A DNA stretch of 64,000 nt from Proteles cristata cristata (GCA_017311185.1 JAESUZ010000415.1:1133501-1197500), one strand, 5' to 3'. Shown: positions 1-13,354, counted from the first letter of the stretch. Notes: a model not told the origin generated them from the letters alone. Translations and numbers: made by a program.

Positions 1-2840
1 TGGATGCCGATCTCTATCTTTGATGCTGAAACTGATGAGTGAGGCGAGCGTGTTCCCAGCAGGAACGTTTAGTGAGCAGATTTGTGAATTACAGCAAAGA
101 GGCGATGGTCTCGATTCCCCGTAACAAGATGCAATCTGTTAGCAAAAACGGGAAGGTACTTAGATGCTCATGAAAAACACAAACTGAAACAGCTTGGTAG
201 GGATTCTGTCACGAGGAAGTATGCAGTCCTCGAGTGGGGATGACTGTACAGGGTCCTCAACTCCACAGGACAGAGCGACCAGCAGTGGAAGGGCAGCACA
301 GCCTTTGAACAGCTCACTTCTTGGTGCCCTGTATACCACCTAAAGGATTTCTGAAAATGTTAACAGAAAACCAACACCCAAGCTGAAAGAAGGGGAAAGA
401 AAATACACCTCAGATCCAGGCCAACATTGCAAAGGATATGAAATATGATCTCTGCCTTTTCCAGGCAGTCCAAAAAAGTGAAGGGGGGCTGGGGGGAAGA
501 GGGGAGGCAATTCTTCTTATCTGATCAAAGGAAAGATACCAGTTCTTCAGGAGGGACAAGCCTTTTCCTGATACTAAGTTGTAAGAGGAATTCCTCACAT
601 TCGACAGATCAAGGCTCCTTCACATTAAAGGTTCTTTCATATGAACGTTTATCAGCGGGGCTAAGAGGTCAGCTTAGATGGTCAGGCCACATCATGCCCA
701 TGAACAAGGCGTGGGAGGTGACAGGCCACACACCACTTTCTGGCTGAGCCAAAAGGGAAACAGAGCTTTGGGTGACTTTCCATCTGGAACAGGAGTGTTC
801 TCGACAAAAGGCAAGAAAGGCAGGACACCAGATCTGTGCTAGCGCAGGACACCGTCAGCTGTCTGCCGACGGTCACTCGGGGACTTAGACTCGTCTCAGC
901 CAACCTCGTCTTCTCTGGGAACATTTATAGGGCACAAATTTCGAGGTCCATTCCGTTTCCAAAATGCCAGGGGAAAAACTACCCTGTGATTCGATCCATC
1001 TGTCCATGGCGGCTGTCCACACTGCACACCCCTCCCCAACTTGAGCACGGGCCACACTAAAGGGACAGGATGTGGCCGTGAGCAAGAGCGAAATGTGCAA
1101 GGGTTGTTTGCAGGACAGCAAGCAACTGACCAATAGTGAGGCCAGTCCCTGAAGTAGCTGATAACAGAAGGCCAGGGGCCACGCTAGAATGTAACCTCCA
1201 GTAAATCACTGTTAATTGCCAGGGAGAGCGGAATGAAGGCTCTGCTTGAACTTGCAAGTTTATTTCAGGTTATTCCAAAGCCTTCCCGGCTCCTTGGCAA
1301 GGAGGCAGAGCCGGGCAGAGGGGGTGGAAGAAAGGCTGCTCTCCACCCTTCTCTAACTGTGGGATAATGTTTTGCAACATCTACGGCAGCAGCGGACGGC
1401 CATGGGAATGCACACACACTTAATGCAAACAGTAAGTGAGCTCCATCTTCCCACCCTTGCAGGCCAGGCCCAAGCATGGCATGTGGGATAATTAACGACA
1501 GGGCCACGTTAATGTGCTCCCTGTGCAGACGTGGAGCGGCGATGATAAGAAGTGAGTCACTAGGAGGGGGTGCCTCAAATGGCTGCTGAGAGGTGGAAGA
1601 GTTGATAAGAGGACCCCGAGACTTCGCCTGCCCCCAGGGTTTGGCAGCTGGGTCACTGATACCATGATTTCCTGACCGGCCCAGATGGAACAGGGACAAA
1701 ATCCTATCTTTCATGAAATGGACTATGGCGGGCAACTATAGGTGTTTCTTGGCTGGGTATGAAAAATCACTCTGATTTTTTTTTTTTTAAATTCCTTTGT
1801 AAAAACGTTAAGTGGAAAGCTGCAAGCAGTCAAAGGAGGGAAGAGGAAAATGAACCCCTCCCCCATGAACCTACTGATGAGCACCACTGGTTGTGAGATG
1901 GTTTGCCATCTATTTCATCTCTGCTCCCCCCTTCCTGAAGTACTGAAAACAAATCCAATGGGATTTGCAAATCCACTGCAATATTCATAAATACCTCAGA
2001 GTATCTCTAGCTGATAAAGCCTTTTCACATTAATTCAAAACCAAGGATCATACCCAACAGAATGAACACCGCAAACCACACTGTTTGGTTATTTGGGGGA
2101 ATCTCCCGCCTAGAGGCAGGAGGCAGAGGGAAGTAAGAGGAGGTGAAATGCTGTCCTCTCTCGCTGCCACACAGCATGGGGACCCCGGGCAAGCTGATCA
2201 ACCTTAGCCTCCTCACCACTAATAGAAAATCAGAGGGGTCAAGTTCTCAAGTTTCATCTCACCTCCAAACACTTCTATTCTCAGCCCTGTGAGAGTCTTC
2301 GCAGGTTAGCTATAATATCGCCTATAAGTCACTTGAATACTCATCTTCAAATAGCATTAATAGATAGGTGCACGTAATCCACACTGCAGGGTGTTTAATC
2401 AGATTCTACACACCATCGGCTGCTGGTTAGCTGAAAGCCTCCAATCGAAGTCCACACCCCAGAGGCAGCGACTGCCAGGCTTCTGATAGCTTTATGGATG
2501 CTAAAACGATTTCACTGCCGACATGAGTGGGGTTCAGGCTAAATGGAGTGGCTGGAAATTTTCTTCCAGCACCTGCGACATGGCACGCACGGGATGTGAG
2601 AATCTAGGTAAACCCAGTGGCCTCTGTTACCATTGAGAGTCACACCCCAGGCCCAGAAATGCAGCACAGCGCTCACACACCTTATTGGAAAATTCGGTTG
2701 CCTGACCCGCTATGGGAGCTAAACACTGCTCCTGTTCTGTGCCCGCCTTCAGTCAGCGCCTGCTGGGGCAGGACACCTGAACGCCAGAGCGCTGTGGCAT
2801 CATCAGCCCTGGGGGACAGACTGTACGGTTGTCCTTGTAC

Positions 2841-3060
2841 TGGGGCGCCTGGGTGGCTCAGTCGGTTGAACGTCTGACTTTGGCTCAGGTCATGATCTCA
2901 CGATTCATGGGTTCGAGCCCCGTGTCGGGCTCTGTGCTAACAGCTTAGAGCCTGGAGCCTGTTTCAGATTCTGTGTCCCTCTCTCGCTCTGCTCCTTCCC
3001 TGCTCATTCTCTATCTCTCTCACTCTCTCAAGGATAAATAAACATTAAAAAAAAAAAAGA
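2841..3060 (+). mobile_element. tRNA-Lys-derived SINE (carnivore Can-SINE)
   Basis: A full-length element with tRNA-like head (A and B box regions), TC-rich tract and A-rich tail. It is flanked by a perfect 12-bp target-site duplication TTGTCCTTGTAC (2829-2840 and 3061-3072), which fixes both ends. Confidence 0.95.
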
Positions 3061-4802
3061 TTGTCCTTGTACCTGCTTGCTCACAGATGTCTGGGGTGCA
3101 GCTGAATTCAGTCGGAGACTTGCTTTCACTTTGAACATAAAAATGGGGAGGAAACCGTAGGGAAGAGGCCCACGACCACTTCTATATCGTATCACTGGAA
3201 GCCACCAAGTTTGCAAAAGCACCCTTGGGGTGGCCATCTTCCCACTTCTAAACTGTTACTTGCAGTATTTCCCTCCATGCAGAATTTCCTTTTTGTTTCC
3301 CCTTCTCTATCAATCCTTTCCATCTGTGAAAGCCAGGTTCAAGTCCTGCTTCCTCCAAAGAGCCTCCCTTAGCCATGGAGACTTTGGTGACAGCAGGGTG
3401 ATACTGAACTAATCGTCACATTTCCCGGGACCACGAAATATATTTTGGAATATGTTCAGAATATTCAGCAATACTGGGAGTACTCCTGCGGTAGGCGGGT
3501 GACTTCCCCAGAGAAAGGACACTGTAAGTACACAGCCACTAGACGCGGGCTGGCTCTCTTTCCTCTCTCCCCATTTGCTACTGGGCAGAGCAGCTAAAAT
3601 AATGCCGAAAACTTTTCTCAGCCTGGTTGTCAACACACTCGCTTCTCAAAGAAGAAAGCCACGTGGGTTTGAGCTGAGGAAGAGAAGGGGAGGAAAAGGG
3701 CAAGGATTTGGCCACCATCTTGGAAAGAAGCAATTCAGCTTAGTGGGGAAGAGCGGATCACAGGATAAAAGGGCTTCTGGTGTGGGTAGTTGGAAACGCT
3801 GATTCTGAAGAAAGTAGACCGACAGGGCAAGACCCTTCATCAATCCGGGAAAAACAAACAAACAAAAAATGATTTACCAAGGTCAGAATTCGGGCCACGG
3901 AAAATTCCCTGTGTTTACTTCATTTTTTGTAACAGCACAAGAGGAGAGGGAAGACGATTTTTTTGTGGGGGGAAGAAAAGGCCCTATGATAGCACATAAA
4001 CTTAGTGACTTAAACAGGATTCCAGCATGAGAGTACTATTGGCCAGTTCTATATTTAATCAGAGGGGAAAAAGAGAAGATGGAATGCCTCTCCCCACGAG
4101 AACCACTACATTAACTTCTCCCCAGCAAGTCACATTCTGTGGAGACAGTAACAACAAAGATTTCTTGCCTTTAATTTGGATGAAACAGCAAAATTCCTGA
4201 CTAATTTGTTTCCAACTGAAGTTTCTCCTTGGGCTTAGGAGTGTTTAAGAGCCATTCTGTGGAGAACCTGAGGACAGTGGGGTGGGGGAGTTAAACCCCC
4301 AGAACGTCCACAGGTCTTCTCCTTAGGTTGCTGGGTCATGCCAGCAGGCCCCAGCACCTCCTGTGGGCCCGCCCTCCCAGCCCAGAAGCCTCGGGCGCCA
4401 TTTTTCATTCCAGTGGGTTCCCAGATTTTCCCTCTGTAAACACCAGGCCCAGCCCTGGGCTGACTTGCCATTGTTTGTCCCAGAATTTATGGCTCAGATA
4501 AGGGAAGCGGCACAGGGCTGGGTGGGGTGGGAGGGGCGGGGGTTGCCATAAGTGAAATACCCCAGTATTTTCTTTTGCTTTATTCTCCATATCTCCGTGT
4601 CCAGAACAGGCCGAGGGTGACCAGCTCCGGAAGCTTTCATGATGCCAAATACCTTCTCAATGACTTCTTTTGTGCATTTTCTTCTATTTTTATTAAACTT
4701 TTACTGGGAAGGGGCCTGCCTGCACATGGTAAAAATATACCTACGTGTGGACATATGGATCAATGAAACAGCGGTACAAAAGGCACTGAAAAGTTTCCCT
4801 CC

Positions 4803-4929
4803 TGGGACGCCTAGGTAGCTCAGTTGGTAAGCGTCCAACTCTTGATCTCTGCTCAGGTCATGATCTTACCATTCATGTGATTTGAGCCATGAGTCGGGCT
4901 CTGTGCTGACAGCATGGAGCCTGCCTGGG

Positions 4930-4973
<44 letters not shown>

Positions 4974-5050
4974 CCTCTCTCTTGCTGGTGCACGTGCATG
5001 CTCACTATCTCTCAAAATAAATACACATTAAAAAAATATATATATATGTG
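4803..5050 (+). mobile_element. Can-SINE with expanded TC and TA/TG tracts
   Basis: Diverged tRNA-like head (GACGCCTAGGTAGCTCAGTTGG), a long CT repeat (about 4929-4970) and an A-rich tail that has become a TA/TG microsatellite (about 5035-5071). Flanking AGTTTCCCTCC and AGTTTCTCTCC form a degenerate target duplication. Confidence 0.88.
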
Positions 5051-5079
5051 TGTGTGTATATATATATATATAAACAGTT

Positions 5080-5400
5080 TCTCTCCCATCTCAGAACCCC
5101 CATCCCCTTCTTCCCTGGTCACTACTGTCAATGGGCTGTGTAGCCTTCCAGGAATTTCCTATGCAGAATACTCTACATAGAGAGAAAAATACAGATTAAA
5201 TCTTATACAAGTAAGCTCATGTGGCATCCAGCCTTCTGAACCTTGCTATTCTCACATGTCCCTTGGAGATACACCTTGGGCACCATATGGATGTGCCACA
5301 TTCTTTTTAACAGCCACCTGGTGTTCCACTGAATGGATGCAATAGACCCTTAAAAAGATATCTTGTTTATAAAATGTGACATAGTCCTTATTTTGCAAAA
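5080..5400 (-). mobile_element. Old L1 fragment, minus
   Basis: Plus strand carries weakly preserved antisense L1 phrases: CTTGCTATTCTCACATGTCC, CTTGGAGATACACC and CATTCTTTTTAACAGCCACC. Highly diverged, so the family call is tentative. Confidence 0.5.
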
Positions 5401-6877
5401 CTGTGTTACAGGAAAGGCATAGTGATGAGGAAAACCTCATTAACTCTCCTTCCCCGTCCCCTCTTAAAGGTTTAATTCTAGCACTTCAAAGTCTCCCTGC
5501 CCCACTGGCCACCCAGAAATGACAATGCTGGGACATTCACTCTGGCCAACGGGGGTGTCAGAGACTAAAAAGGCAAAGGCCAGGCTCCCAGAGCTCTACT
5601 CCCTAGTCTCTCTCTTAGAAGTCTCCAGGCTTTTGTTACCATGGTTACCTGCAACATGTCCCCCTACCCGTCACCCCCCCTACAGCCAAGCAGCAAGATG
5701 ATCCAGCCCCTTCTCTGCTGGTTACATGAGCAAGATCTGGGTCCACAACAGACAGAGAGCCTGACTGGGACCCCAGGCCACACCTGCCTGGCTTTGTAGA
5801 AGACTCAAGAGGTAGGAGCCTCTGCCCTTATGGTGCTCACGTCAAAGAGTAACCCAACACGGTCCCGTCGATGAGAACCAGGTCACACAAACACCGCAGA
5901 CACAATCCCCTCTCGCCAGCCTCTCTGTTGCCTCAGCATTCCAGGCTCCAGAGGACATTTTGTTGGTGATTTCACAGACCTTAACGTGCCCTCCCCTAAA
6001 TCTCCCAGGCAACATGACCCTAAACATCCCAGCTAACGTTACAGATTTGAAACGGCTGCACATTATCATTGGATTTTTCTGAAACGTGGTCACTGAAGCA
6101 GAAAGGGAAAAAGTGTTTCTGGAAACTTTCTCCATGAGACAACAGCACAGCTGGCGAGCCCTCCAGCACGAACCATGACGCCGGCGGCGAGCAGGACCGA
6201 CAGTCGGGACAGCGGTCTCGTTCAGGGGCTGCAGATGGTCCCGCCTCCCCAGGGGGTCTTCACTGCTACCCAGCTGAGCGAGGGCGAATCCTAGTGGGTC
6301 TCAGAGGACCCTCTGTGAGGCTCCCCTTCCCCAGGCCTGGCCTCGAAATAAAGGCGGATGCTGCAAGCCTTGGCTTCGGTGAGGCCGCTCTCCCTGTTTT
6401 AGGAGCAGCAGGATTTGCTCCAGATTCGTTCCCAGATTTGTCTCTAGCTGCTCAGCATTTACACAGGAGCTGCCAGAGTCCTGAACTCACCCCCTCACTG
6501 GATGATTCTAGAAGAAGAAAAAAAGCATGCAGCTGTTTCAGCTTCTTTATCCTTGGAAAGACCTTCCAAATAGGAGCTGGAAGGGGCCCAGGGCTGACGT
6601 TGCATCCTGAAGAAACTCTTTCCTAGACAGATTTTAAAGAACTAGGTCTGTGGAATGGGGGGGTAGGGGGGTTGAGTAGGGGTGTGCAGAGGTAGGGGTG
6701 AGGGGAGGCGGTGGGTTTAAATCCCTCAGACCCGAGGTGGGGCATGCCTCGCGCTGCAGTGAGAAGCGAGTCTGTCAGGAGACCAGATGTCACTGTCTAG
6801 TGTTATATCAGGTTCACTAGAGGCTCTGAGTTAACCCATTCACTTCAGCTATTACTGGGGGCCGCTTTCTCATCGTC

Positions 6878-7173
6878 TAGCATGGGAGTCAGCGAGTGAA
6901 CCACTGGCCAAATTGAACCCACCGCCTGTGTTTGTATGATTCTTGGCTAAGAATGGCATTTACATTTTTACGTGGTTTGAAAGAAAACCCAAAGAATAAC
7001 ATCTCATGACACGTGAACATTTCAGTGTCCATAAATAAAGTTTTATTGGAACACAGCCATACCCATTTGTTTACATACCGTCTATGGGTAGCAACAGTGA
7101 GTCATTGCCACACAGACCATATATTTACTATTTGCTCTTTACGAGACATTTTCTGGCCCTCATTCTAGAGCAG
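6878..7173 (-). mobile_element. hAT-Charlie-like non-autonomous DNA transposon
   Basis: The minus strand reads CTGCTCTAGAATGAGGGCC, AGTAAATATATGGTCTG, TGTGTTCCAATAAAACTTTAT and a closing block matching the start in inverted orientation (GGCCAGT / ACTGGCC-like ends). This pattern is a common mammalian hAT MITE family. No transposase is encoded. Confidence 0.7.
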
Positions 7174-8749
7174 ACCTATAGGCAAACGTAAGGATATAAT
7201 GTAGGTACTACAATAACAAGAGAAAACACATCCACAAATTTTCTTTTGACTGAATTCAATCTAGTAATAACCAGCTGGAGGACTTAGAGGGGAATAACAT
7301 TTTACTTCACTGGGGCTCAAAGTTAGTGTTCTCTGTCATCAAATGACTTGCAAATGTCCATCAGTTAAAAATCATTCTTGGCTTGAAAGCCATTGGCCTG
7401 TACAAAAAGGGAGGGGACTTCAACTTTCTGATTTCATATTTCAGTCCCAGAAGAGCTTAACTGGGGACAAATATAAACATTTTAAATTGGGTTTGGGACA
7501 ACAAAGTATCACATGGCCAAATGTACAGTTTCTCCCCACGCCCCTAAAAAAGTCACCCCTTTGAAAGAGGCAACCATACTAAATGCTCTGAAAGGCTGTG
7601 GGATCTTCTGGGGGAAGGGTTGGCATCCTCTGACTTGTGAAATAAACCAACTTGCAGAGAGCATCACCTGTGAACCGGGCCTGTGCTCAGAACCGGCGGA
7701 GTGGGGGAAGGGTGGCAAGCACAGTGTACAAAGGCATGTGAAAGGTGATCTACACTTAAGGACTTTCAACTTAAAGAAGAGAAGGAATAAATGCCAGTTA
7801 ACGAGAGAACGAAGCTCTGGGTACTGACGTTGCTGCCATGGTAGCGTCTGAGGAGCATCTCAACGGTCTTCACTGGATCCCACAAATGCAAGTTTCTTTC
7901 AATGTACAGTAGAGACGACTCAGTTTCTCTTACTCAGAACTGAAGAACCTCTACGATCATTGCCCCTCATGAAGAGGATTACAGCAACTACCTAACTCGG
8001 AAACCACAAGGAAGAGCATTCTGAAACCACCACATGGGATAAAACAACACTGCGCACTCAGACCGATAAGGCAGTTGCTGAACTTGTTATATCCAGAACT
8101 GTCAACGCTCGATTAAAAACACACACAACAACTTCCATTCTATCCAAGGGATAGAGATACTGAGGACTTAAGAACAGAGAAGCATGGGAAGAAGAAAAGA
8201 CCACCCAGAGAGAATTAGCCAGGGACTGAAAAACCAGTGGAGCTTTCAGGCCTCCCCAGAAGTCACCACCCACAGAGCCAGGAGCCAGGAGCAGTGGGAA
8301 GGAGATGGTGGGGAGACCCCAGGGGACTGGGCTTGGCACATCCTTCACCTGCTTTCCCAACGTGGGAAGGCAGAGGGCCGTGTGATAGATACTTTGTTGT
8401 CTCACATCCAACAGAAAACTTGGTGTTTTCAAATATAACTAGGGGGCATTCTACAAGTCAAGGACATAATACACATATAAAACATGTCCTCTGGTCTGTG
8501 GTTTACTAATTCACGCTTACCTCCCTCCATCCTACCCCCCGACTTCCCAAGTCAAAAAACACCTCTAAATAACCAAATGTGAAACGCTGGGAACATCATC
8601 TTAACTAGTACATAAAGTATCCCACCAGTTTAGTGGGTAGAATAGTTTACAAGATTCTCTGAAACACCTAGCAGAGACACTCCTTTTCGAAGACTCTTCA
8701 GAGACCAGCATCAAGGCAAAGATCAAATGAAGCACAATATACAATTTGT

Positions 8750-8970
8750 TGCTTTTGTTGTTATTGATATTTATTGATATTTAAAGCTTATTTTGAGAGA
8801 GACAGAGGGAGAGAGCATGAGCAGGGGAGGGGCAGAGAGGGAGGGAGAGAGAGAATCCCAAGCAGGTTCTACATTATCATCGCAGAGCCTGATGCAGAGT
8901 TCATGAGATCATGACCTGAGCCAAAATCAAGAGTTGGGCACTTAACCAACTGAGCCACCCAGGCATGCCA
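8750..8970 (-). mobile_element. Can-SINE, older copy
   Basis: In minus orientation: T-rich start, AG-rich tract, then the reverse complement of the tRNA-like head ending TGAGCCACCCAGGCATGCC. Several head mutations suggest an old insertion. Confidence 0.88.
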
Positions 8971-10350
8971 CAAAGCACAATTTGTAAACTAGATTACCCT
9001 GCGTGAAGTCTAACCCAACAATGACATGCTTTTCAGAAAGCAGCCATCACTATGCCCATCAAGGTGTGGTAGACGGGAAAGACACAAACATCTGCTGTGA
9101 CATTTCAGACACTGTGACGTACACTACAGGTATTTAATCAAGAGAATACAACTTCCACATCAGTGACCGATGCCATCTACAGAACCAACATGCTGGCAAA
9201 ATAACAATCAATGGATAGAATGGTTACTAGTTCTCCTCTGTGTGATGGCAGGATTATTCAGTAATTATTGAGCTCCCATAGTCTTGTGATACAAAAATGA
9301 ATAATGTGCATTTCTCCCCTCAAATGCCTTACTTTCAATTCTGTGAGACAGCAATGAACCAAGGGCTGGAAAAGCACAGAGAAAGGCACACCTCTCTGTC
9401 TAAGGGGCTTAAAGGCAGAGCTGGATGGAATACAGAAAAGGCTGGAACATGTACTAAAATCAGAGCCCTTTCCAGGGGAAGCTGAGAAGCTTTCTATGAA
9501 TAAATATTAAAAGTGTTGTCACTGTCTTCATTGTATCCCTAGAAGTCAGGAGATTTAGGGTGTCAATGAATGCCTTCTAACACAGTGGACTCTAATTTCT
9601 ACGTGAGAAACAGTCTCTCTCCACGAAGCAATGTTGTCTTGCTTTGCCTGCAAATGTACCATCGTCCAGACTGTCAGAGACCTCTGTTTCTAAGATGAAG
9701 CCTGAACTTAAATTAGCCCCCAAAGACCAAAGCTAAGGGCTTTGGTGAGAGAAGTAGTAATGGCTCCATCCATTTCCTAGCTCCCCTAGACCCTACCATT
9801 CCAGAAGTCCCGAAAAGGACTGATGGAAGACCAAACCTAAAAGTTTGGTCTCCAGGCCTACAGGGATGCTGCCTGAAACGTGAAGGGTGTCTGAACCAGG
9901 GAACCCCAGACACACCAACCGTGAAGATGCACCTGACACTGGCGTGTCCTGGACCAAGATGCACACCAGATGGAGAACACGTCGCCTCTGTGACAGCAAT
10001 GTCTGAGACAATATCCATAAAACCAAAATCTCCAAAACCAGGTCACACTGACCCAGTCTAAACATCATATTTTCCCACAATAAAAAGTAAAGAACAGCCA
10101 CCCACCTATCCACTGGAAATTGCTCAAACTTTACAAAGGGATACCCATAAAACAAATGTCTTTGGGGGATGACAGAAAGGAGACGAGACAGACACACATT
10201 TTCTCCTTCAGTGGAAGTTTTGGAACATTGAGGCAACTCTGCATTCTGATTGCCATTTCTAGGCAAAATCCTCTGGAGATTTCTTGTCCCTCATGGGTTA
10301 CCCCACATGCCCACAAGCCAACACTTCCAGGGCAGTCGCACTGTGCTCTT

Positions 10351-10589
10351 TTTTTTTTTTCTTTTTCAATCTTTTTTTTTTTTAATGTTTTTTATTTATT
10401 TTTAGGAGAGAGAGAGAGACAGCGTGAGCAGGGAGGGTCAGAGAGAGAGGGAGTCACAGGCTGAAACAGGCTCCAGGCTCTGAGCTGTCAGTCAGCACAG
10501 AGCCTGACGCGGGGCTTGAACCCATGAACCGCGAGATCATGACCCAAGCGAAAGTCGGACGCTTAACCGACTAAGCCACCCAGGCACCC
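10351..10589 (-). mobile_element. Can-SINE, younger subfamily
   Basis: Minus-strand copy flanked by a direct repeat CTGTGCTCTT (10341-10350 and 10590-10599). It carries the diagnostic features shared with 16201, 39920, 46597, 47466 and 62240: TAGGAGAGAG after the A-rich tail, GGAGGGTCAG instead of GGAGGGGCAG, an extra-base CAGTCAGCACAGAG block, and CTAAGCCACCC. Confidence 0.95.
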
Positions 10590-11211
10590 CTGTGCTCTTA
10601 ATCCCATAACCGCCAAACCCCAATGTTCGACGAAGCTGGGGAAGTGAAAGTTAAGTGGGTCTCTTCCTTGAGTAAATCAGTTCCCTTGCCTTACAACCCC
10701 CTGGGGAGTGGAAATCAGCCAAGGTCAGGAGAGTGAGTCTGCCTGGGAAGAGATGATGATTTCATTGGTTGAGACTTTACAAGGCTTTGTATGTTTTATG
10801 TGGCAAATACTTTTGCTATCCTTTTGCAACGGGGGGTGGGGGTGGGGGGCAAAGCAAAGCAAAACAAAACAAAACTCCATCCCTGGCAGGAACCTTGAGT
10901 CACACAATCTGGGAGGAGAACAAGCCAAAGTCTAACTCCATTTCCCCACTGTCTGGATTCTCAGTGGCAAGTCAGTGCTGGGGGATGACCACATTCATGT
11001 TGCAAGAGGCTTCCATCCCCAAGTGTGGGGCTCTCCTCAGAGGGCTCACTGATCTCGGTCATTCTACTGTGACAGAGCAGACACCTGCTGTAGAGGTAAC
11101 CCTCGGCGGACTTTCCCACCACAGTGCCTTGGACAGTCTCTCCACTGACAGGCACCCAAAAGCACCTGACCCAGAACTTTCTGAAAGACAACCTCATTTG
11201 TCTTCTTTCTG

Positions 11212-11370
11212 TCTTGGGGCTGTCCTTCTCAAAGACTTGGTTTCCTCACGTCTACAATGAGGATGAAAAACTCTACTTACCCTCACAGAACGAAGAATGA
11301 GGTAACATGTCACGAAACTACAAAAATTAAAGCAGTGTGGCAATGCTATGTGAGCAGGCAAGTAGATCAA
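11212..11370 (+). repeat. MIR-like fragment
   Basis: TTGGTTTCCTCACGTCTACAATG and GAGGATGAAAAACTC, then GAATGAGGTAACATG resemble the sense MIR middle. Diverged. Confidence 0.45.
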
Positions 11371-11499
11371 CGGAAAAGACAATACAGAATAGGACCTAGT
11401 ATAGGCAGTGATTATGATAAAGACATTGAGAAGAAAAGACTGAAAAACACTGTTGTTATAATGGTACAGCCAGCTGGAGAAATGCACATTAAATCCCTA

Positions 11500-12175
11500 T
11501 GTCAGACCTTATGAAGAATTACAGATTGTTCAAAAACTTAAAACATGAAAAATACGATCACAAAAGCACTCGACGAAAACATAGCTGGTGGGAATGCAGA
11601 AGGACAAAGTTGCTTTGGAAAACAGGCTGGCAGGACTTCAAATAATTAAATATAAAGTCACCATGTGACCCAGAAGTTCTACGCCTAAGTATATACCCAA
11701 GAGAAACAAAACCATAAGTCCACACAAAATTCATATACAAGTGTTTATAGTAGCATTATTCATAATAGCCAAAAAGTAAAACAACACTAATGTCGATCCA
11801 CAGATAAATGGATAGACAAAATGTGTTATATCTATACCTATACATACAATGGAGATATTATTTGGCCATAAAAAGGAATGAAGTACAACCTAGAACCTTG
11901 AACATGTTATGTCAAGTTAAAGAAGCCAATCACAAGAGCCTGCATATTACGGGATTCCACTCCCAGGAAAGTCCAGAAGAGAGAAATCTATAGAAACAGA
12001 AACTAGATTAGTTTGGTGTTTGCTCAGGGTTGTGGGGGAGGGGGCTCCAAAATTAACTGTTGTGATAATTGCACCTATCTGTGAATACACTAGAAACCAC
12101 TGACTTGTCCACTTTAAGTGGTGAACCGTACGGTATGTGAATGGGACCTCAGTAGACCTGTTTTTCAGAAAAAGG
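11500..12175 (+). mobile_element. L1 remnant, 3' part of ORF2 and 3' UTR
   Basis: Plus-strand sequence reads through the familiar L1 segments: GCTGGTGGGAATGCAGAAGG, GTGACCCAGAAGTTC, GTATATACCCAAGAGAAAC, AGCATTATTCATAATAGCC, CATAAAAAGGAATGAAGTAC, and a final CCACTTTAAGTGGTGAACC. Frames are broken and no protein can be made; age suggests an old L1M type. Confidence 0.88.
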
Positions 12176-12179
12176 AAAA

Positions 12180-13130
12180 AGATTTTTTAGAGTATAATTT
12201 TAGAGAGAGGCTTTCTAAGTATAAGCAAGACCTAGGGCCATAAAAGGAGATAAATTTGACCACACACATACAAAAATTCAACTTTGGAAAAGTAAACATA
12301 AAAGCAATTCAAAAGACAAGAAACTGGTGGGATGGGGGGGAGAGGGAGGGAGATTTGCAACCCATATCCAAAGGGTTAATTTCGTTAACATATAAAAAGA
12401 CCAACAACCCAACAGGAAATATACATTCTCATATGAACACAGAGGGCTTTTAAACGTATGAAAAGATGTCCACAGAGACAGAGAAACTTTGCAGAGACAG
12501 CTTTCCCCATTCTGATGGGCGAAGATGACAAAGTGTAATAACATTATATTGATGAGGGAGGAGGGAAACAGTCTCTGACACTTTGCTAATAAGGGTTAAA
12601 AAGGAACACAACTGGGGCACCTGGGTGGCTCAGTCGGTTAAGCCTCTGACTTCAGCTCAGATCATGATCTCACGGTTCGTGGGTTCGAGCCCCACACTGG
12701 GCTCTCTGCTGACAGCTATCTCAGAGCCTAGAGCCTGTTTCAGATTCTGTGTCTCCCTCTCTCTCTGACCCTCCCCTGCTCAACACTCTCTCTCTCTCTC
12801 AGAAATAAATAAAAACATTAAAAAAAAAAAAAAAGGAACACAACTTCTGATAGTGCATTTTGGCACTATCTAATCAGACTGTAAATGCATGCGCCCCTTC
12901 AACCCAGAGATTCTACTCCCAGAGATTTTACGCTGCAGACATCCTTCGTGGGTCCAAAATGAGCTCCGTGCAAGGGAGTTCGTGGTGGCATGGTTTGTTA
13001 CAGCAAAGGACTGGGGAAAACTGAATGTTCGGCAATTATATATAAATTGTGCCGTCTCCACACACAGGAAGTGCTAAGCAGGGTCATGGCAAACGCAGCA
13101 GATCCATCAAGAACGAGCTCCAAGAAACAT
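12180..13130 (+). mobile_element. L1 ORF2 remnant interrupted by a SINE
   Basis: Phrases typical of L1 ORF2 on the plus strand: AAAAAGACCAACAACCCAAC, ATGAAAAGATGTCCACAG, GCATGCGCCCCTTCAACCCAG and GTTTGTTACAGCAAAGGACTGG. Split by the SINE at 12614-12833. Decayed; may belong to the same ancient insertion as its left neighbour, rearranged, or to a second one. Confidence 0.75.
12614..12833 (+). mobile_element. Can-SINE inserted in an L1 remnant
   Basis: Full-length plus-strand copy with a perfect 12-bp target-site duplication AGGAACACAACT (12602-12613 and 12834-12845). L1 sequence lies on both sides. Its body (GACCCTCCCC, GAAATAAATAAA) is intermediate toward the younger subfamily. Confidence 0.95.
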
Positions 13131-13269
13131 CCCAAACTTAAATAAGAAGGTTACCATTGAGTGTATTCCATCTGGGGGAAGGGGGGGGAATTATAGACAC
13201 ACATGGCTGCTTATATATGGACACTTTCTGCAGGCTACTTGATAAACTGGGGCTTTCGCCCCCCTAAAA

Positions 13270-13350
13270 CTTTACACCATTGGGGAAGGAAAGGAGGGGG
13301 AGAGAGAGGAAGAAGGGACGGAAGGAATGAAAGGAAGGGAGGGAAGGACA
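13270..13350 (+). repeat. GA-rich purine tract
   Basis: Long run of G and A (GGAAAGGAGGGGGAGAGAG and GGAAGGGAGGGAAGG). Low-complexity. Confidence 0.85.
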
Positions 13351-13354
13351 GAAT

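Noticed and set aside
2841..2915. tRNA-like A and B boxes suggesting a tRNA gene
   Set aside because: These boxes belong to the heads of the dispersed SINEs, with TC-rich body, A tail and target-site duplications, repeated many times in the window.
4929..4970. CT repeat as an independent microsatellite or promoter element
   Set aside because: It is the expanded TC-rich body of the SINE at 4803.
11808..11993. Small plus-strand open frame as a gene
   Set aside because: The translation is a piece of a decayed L1 ORF2/3' region; flanking L1 phrases continue on both sides.
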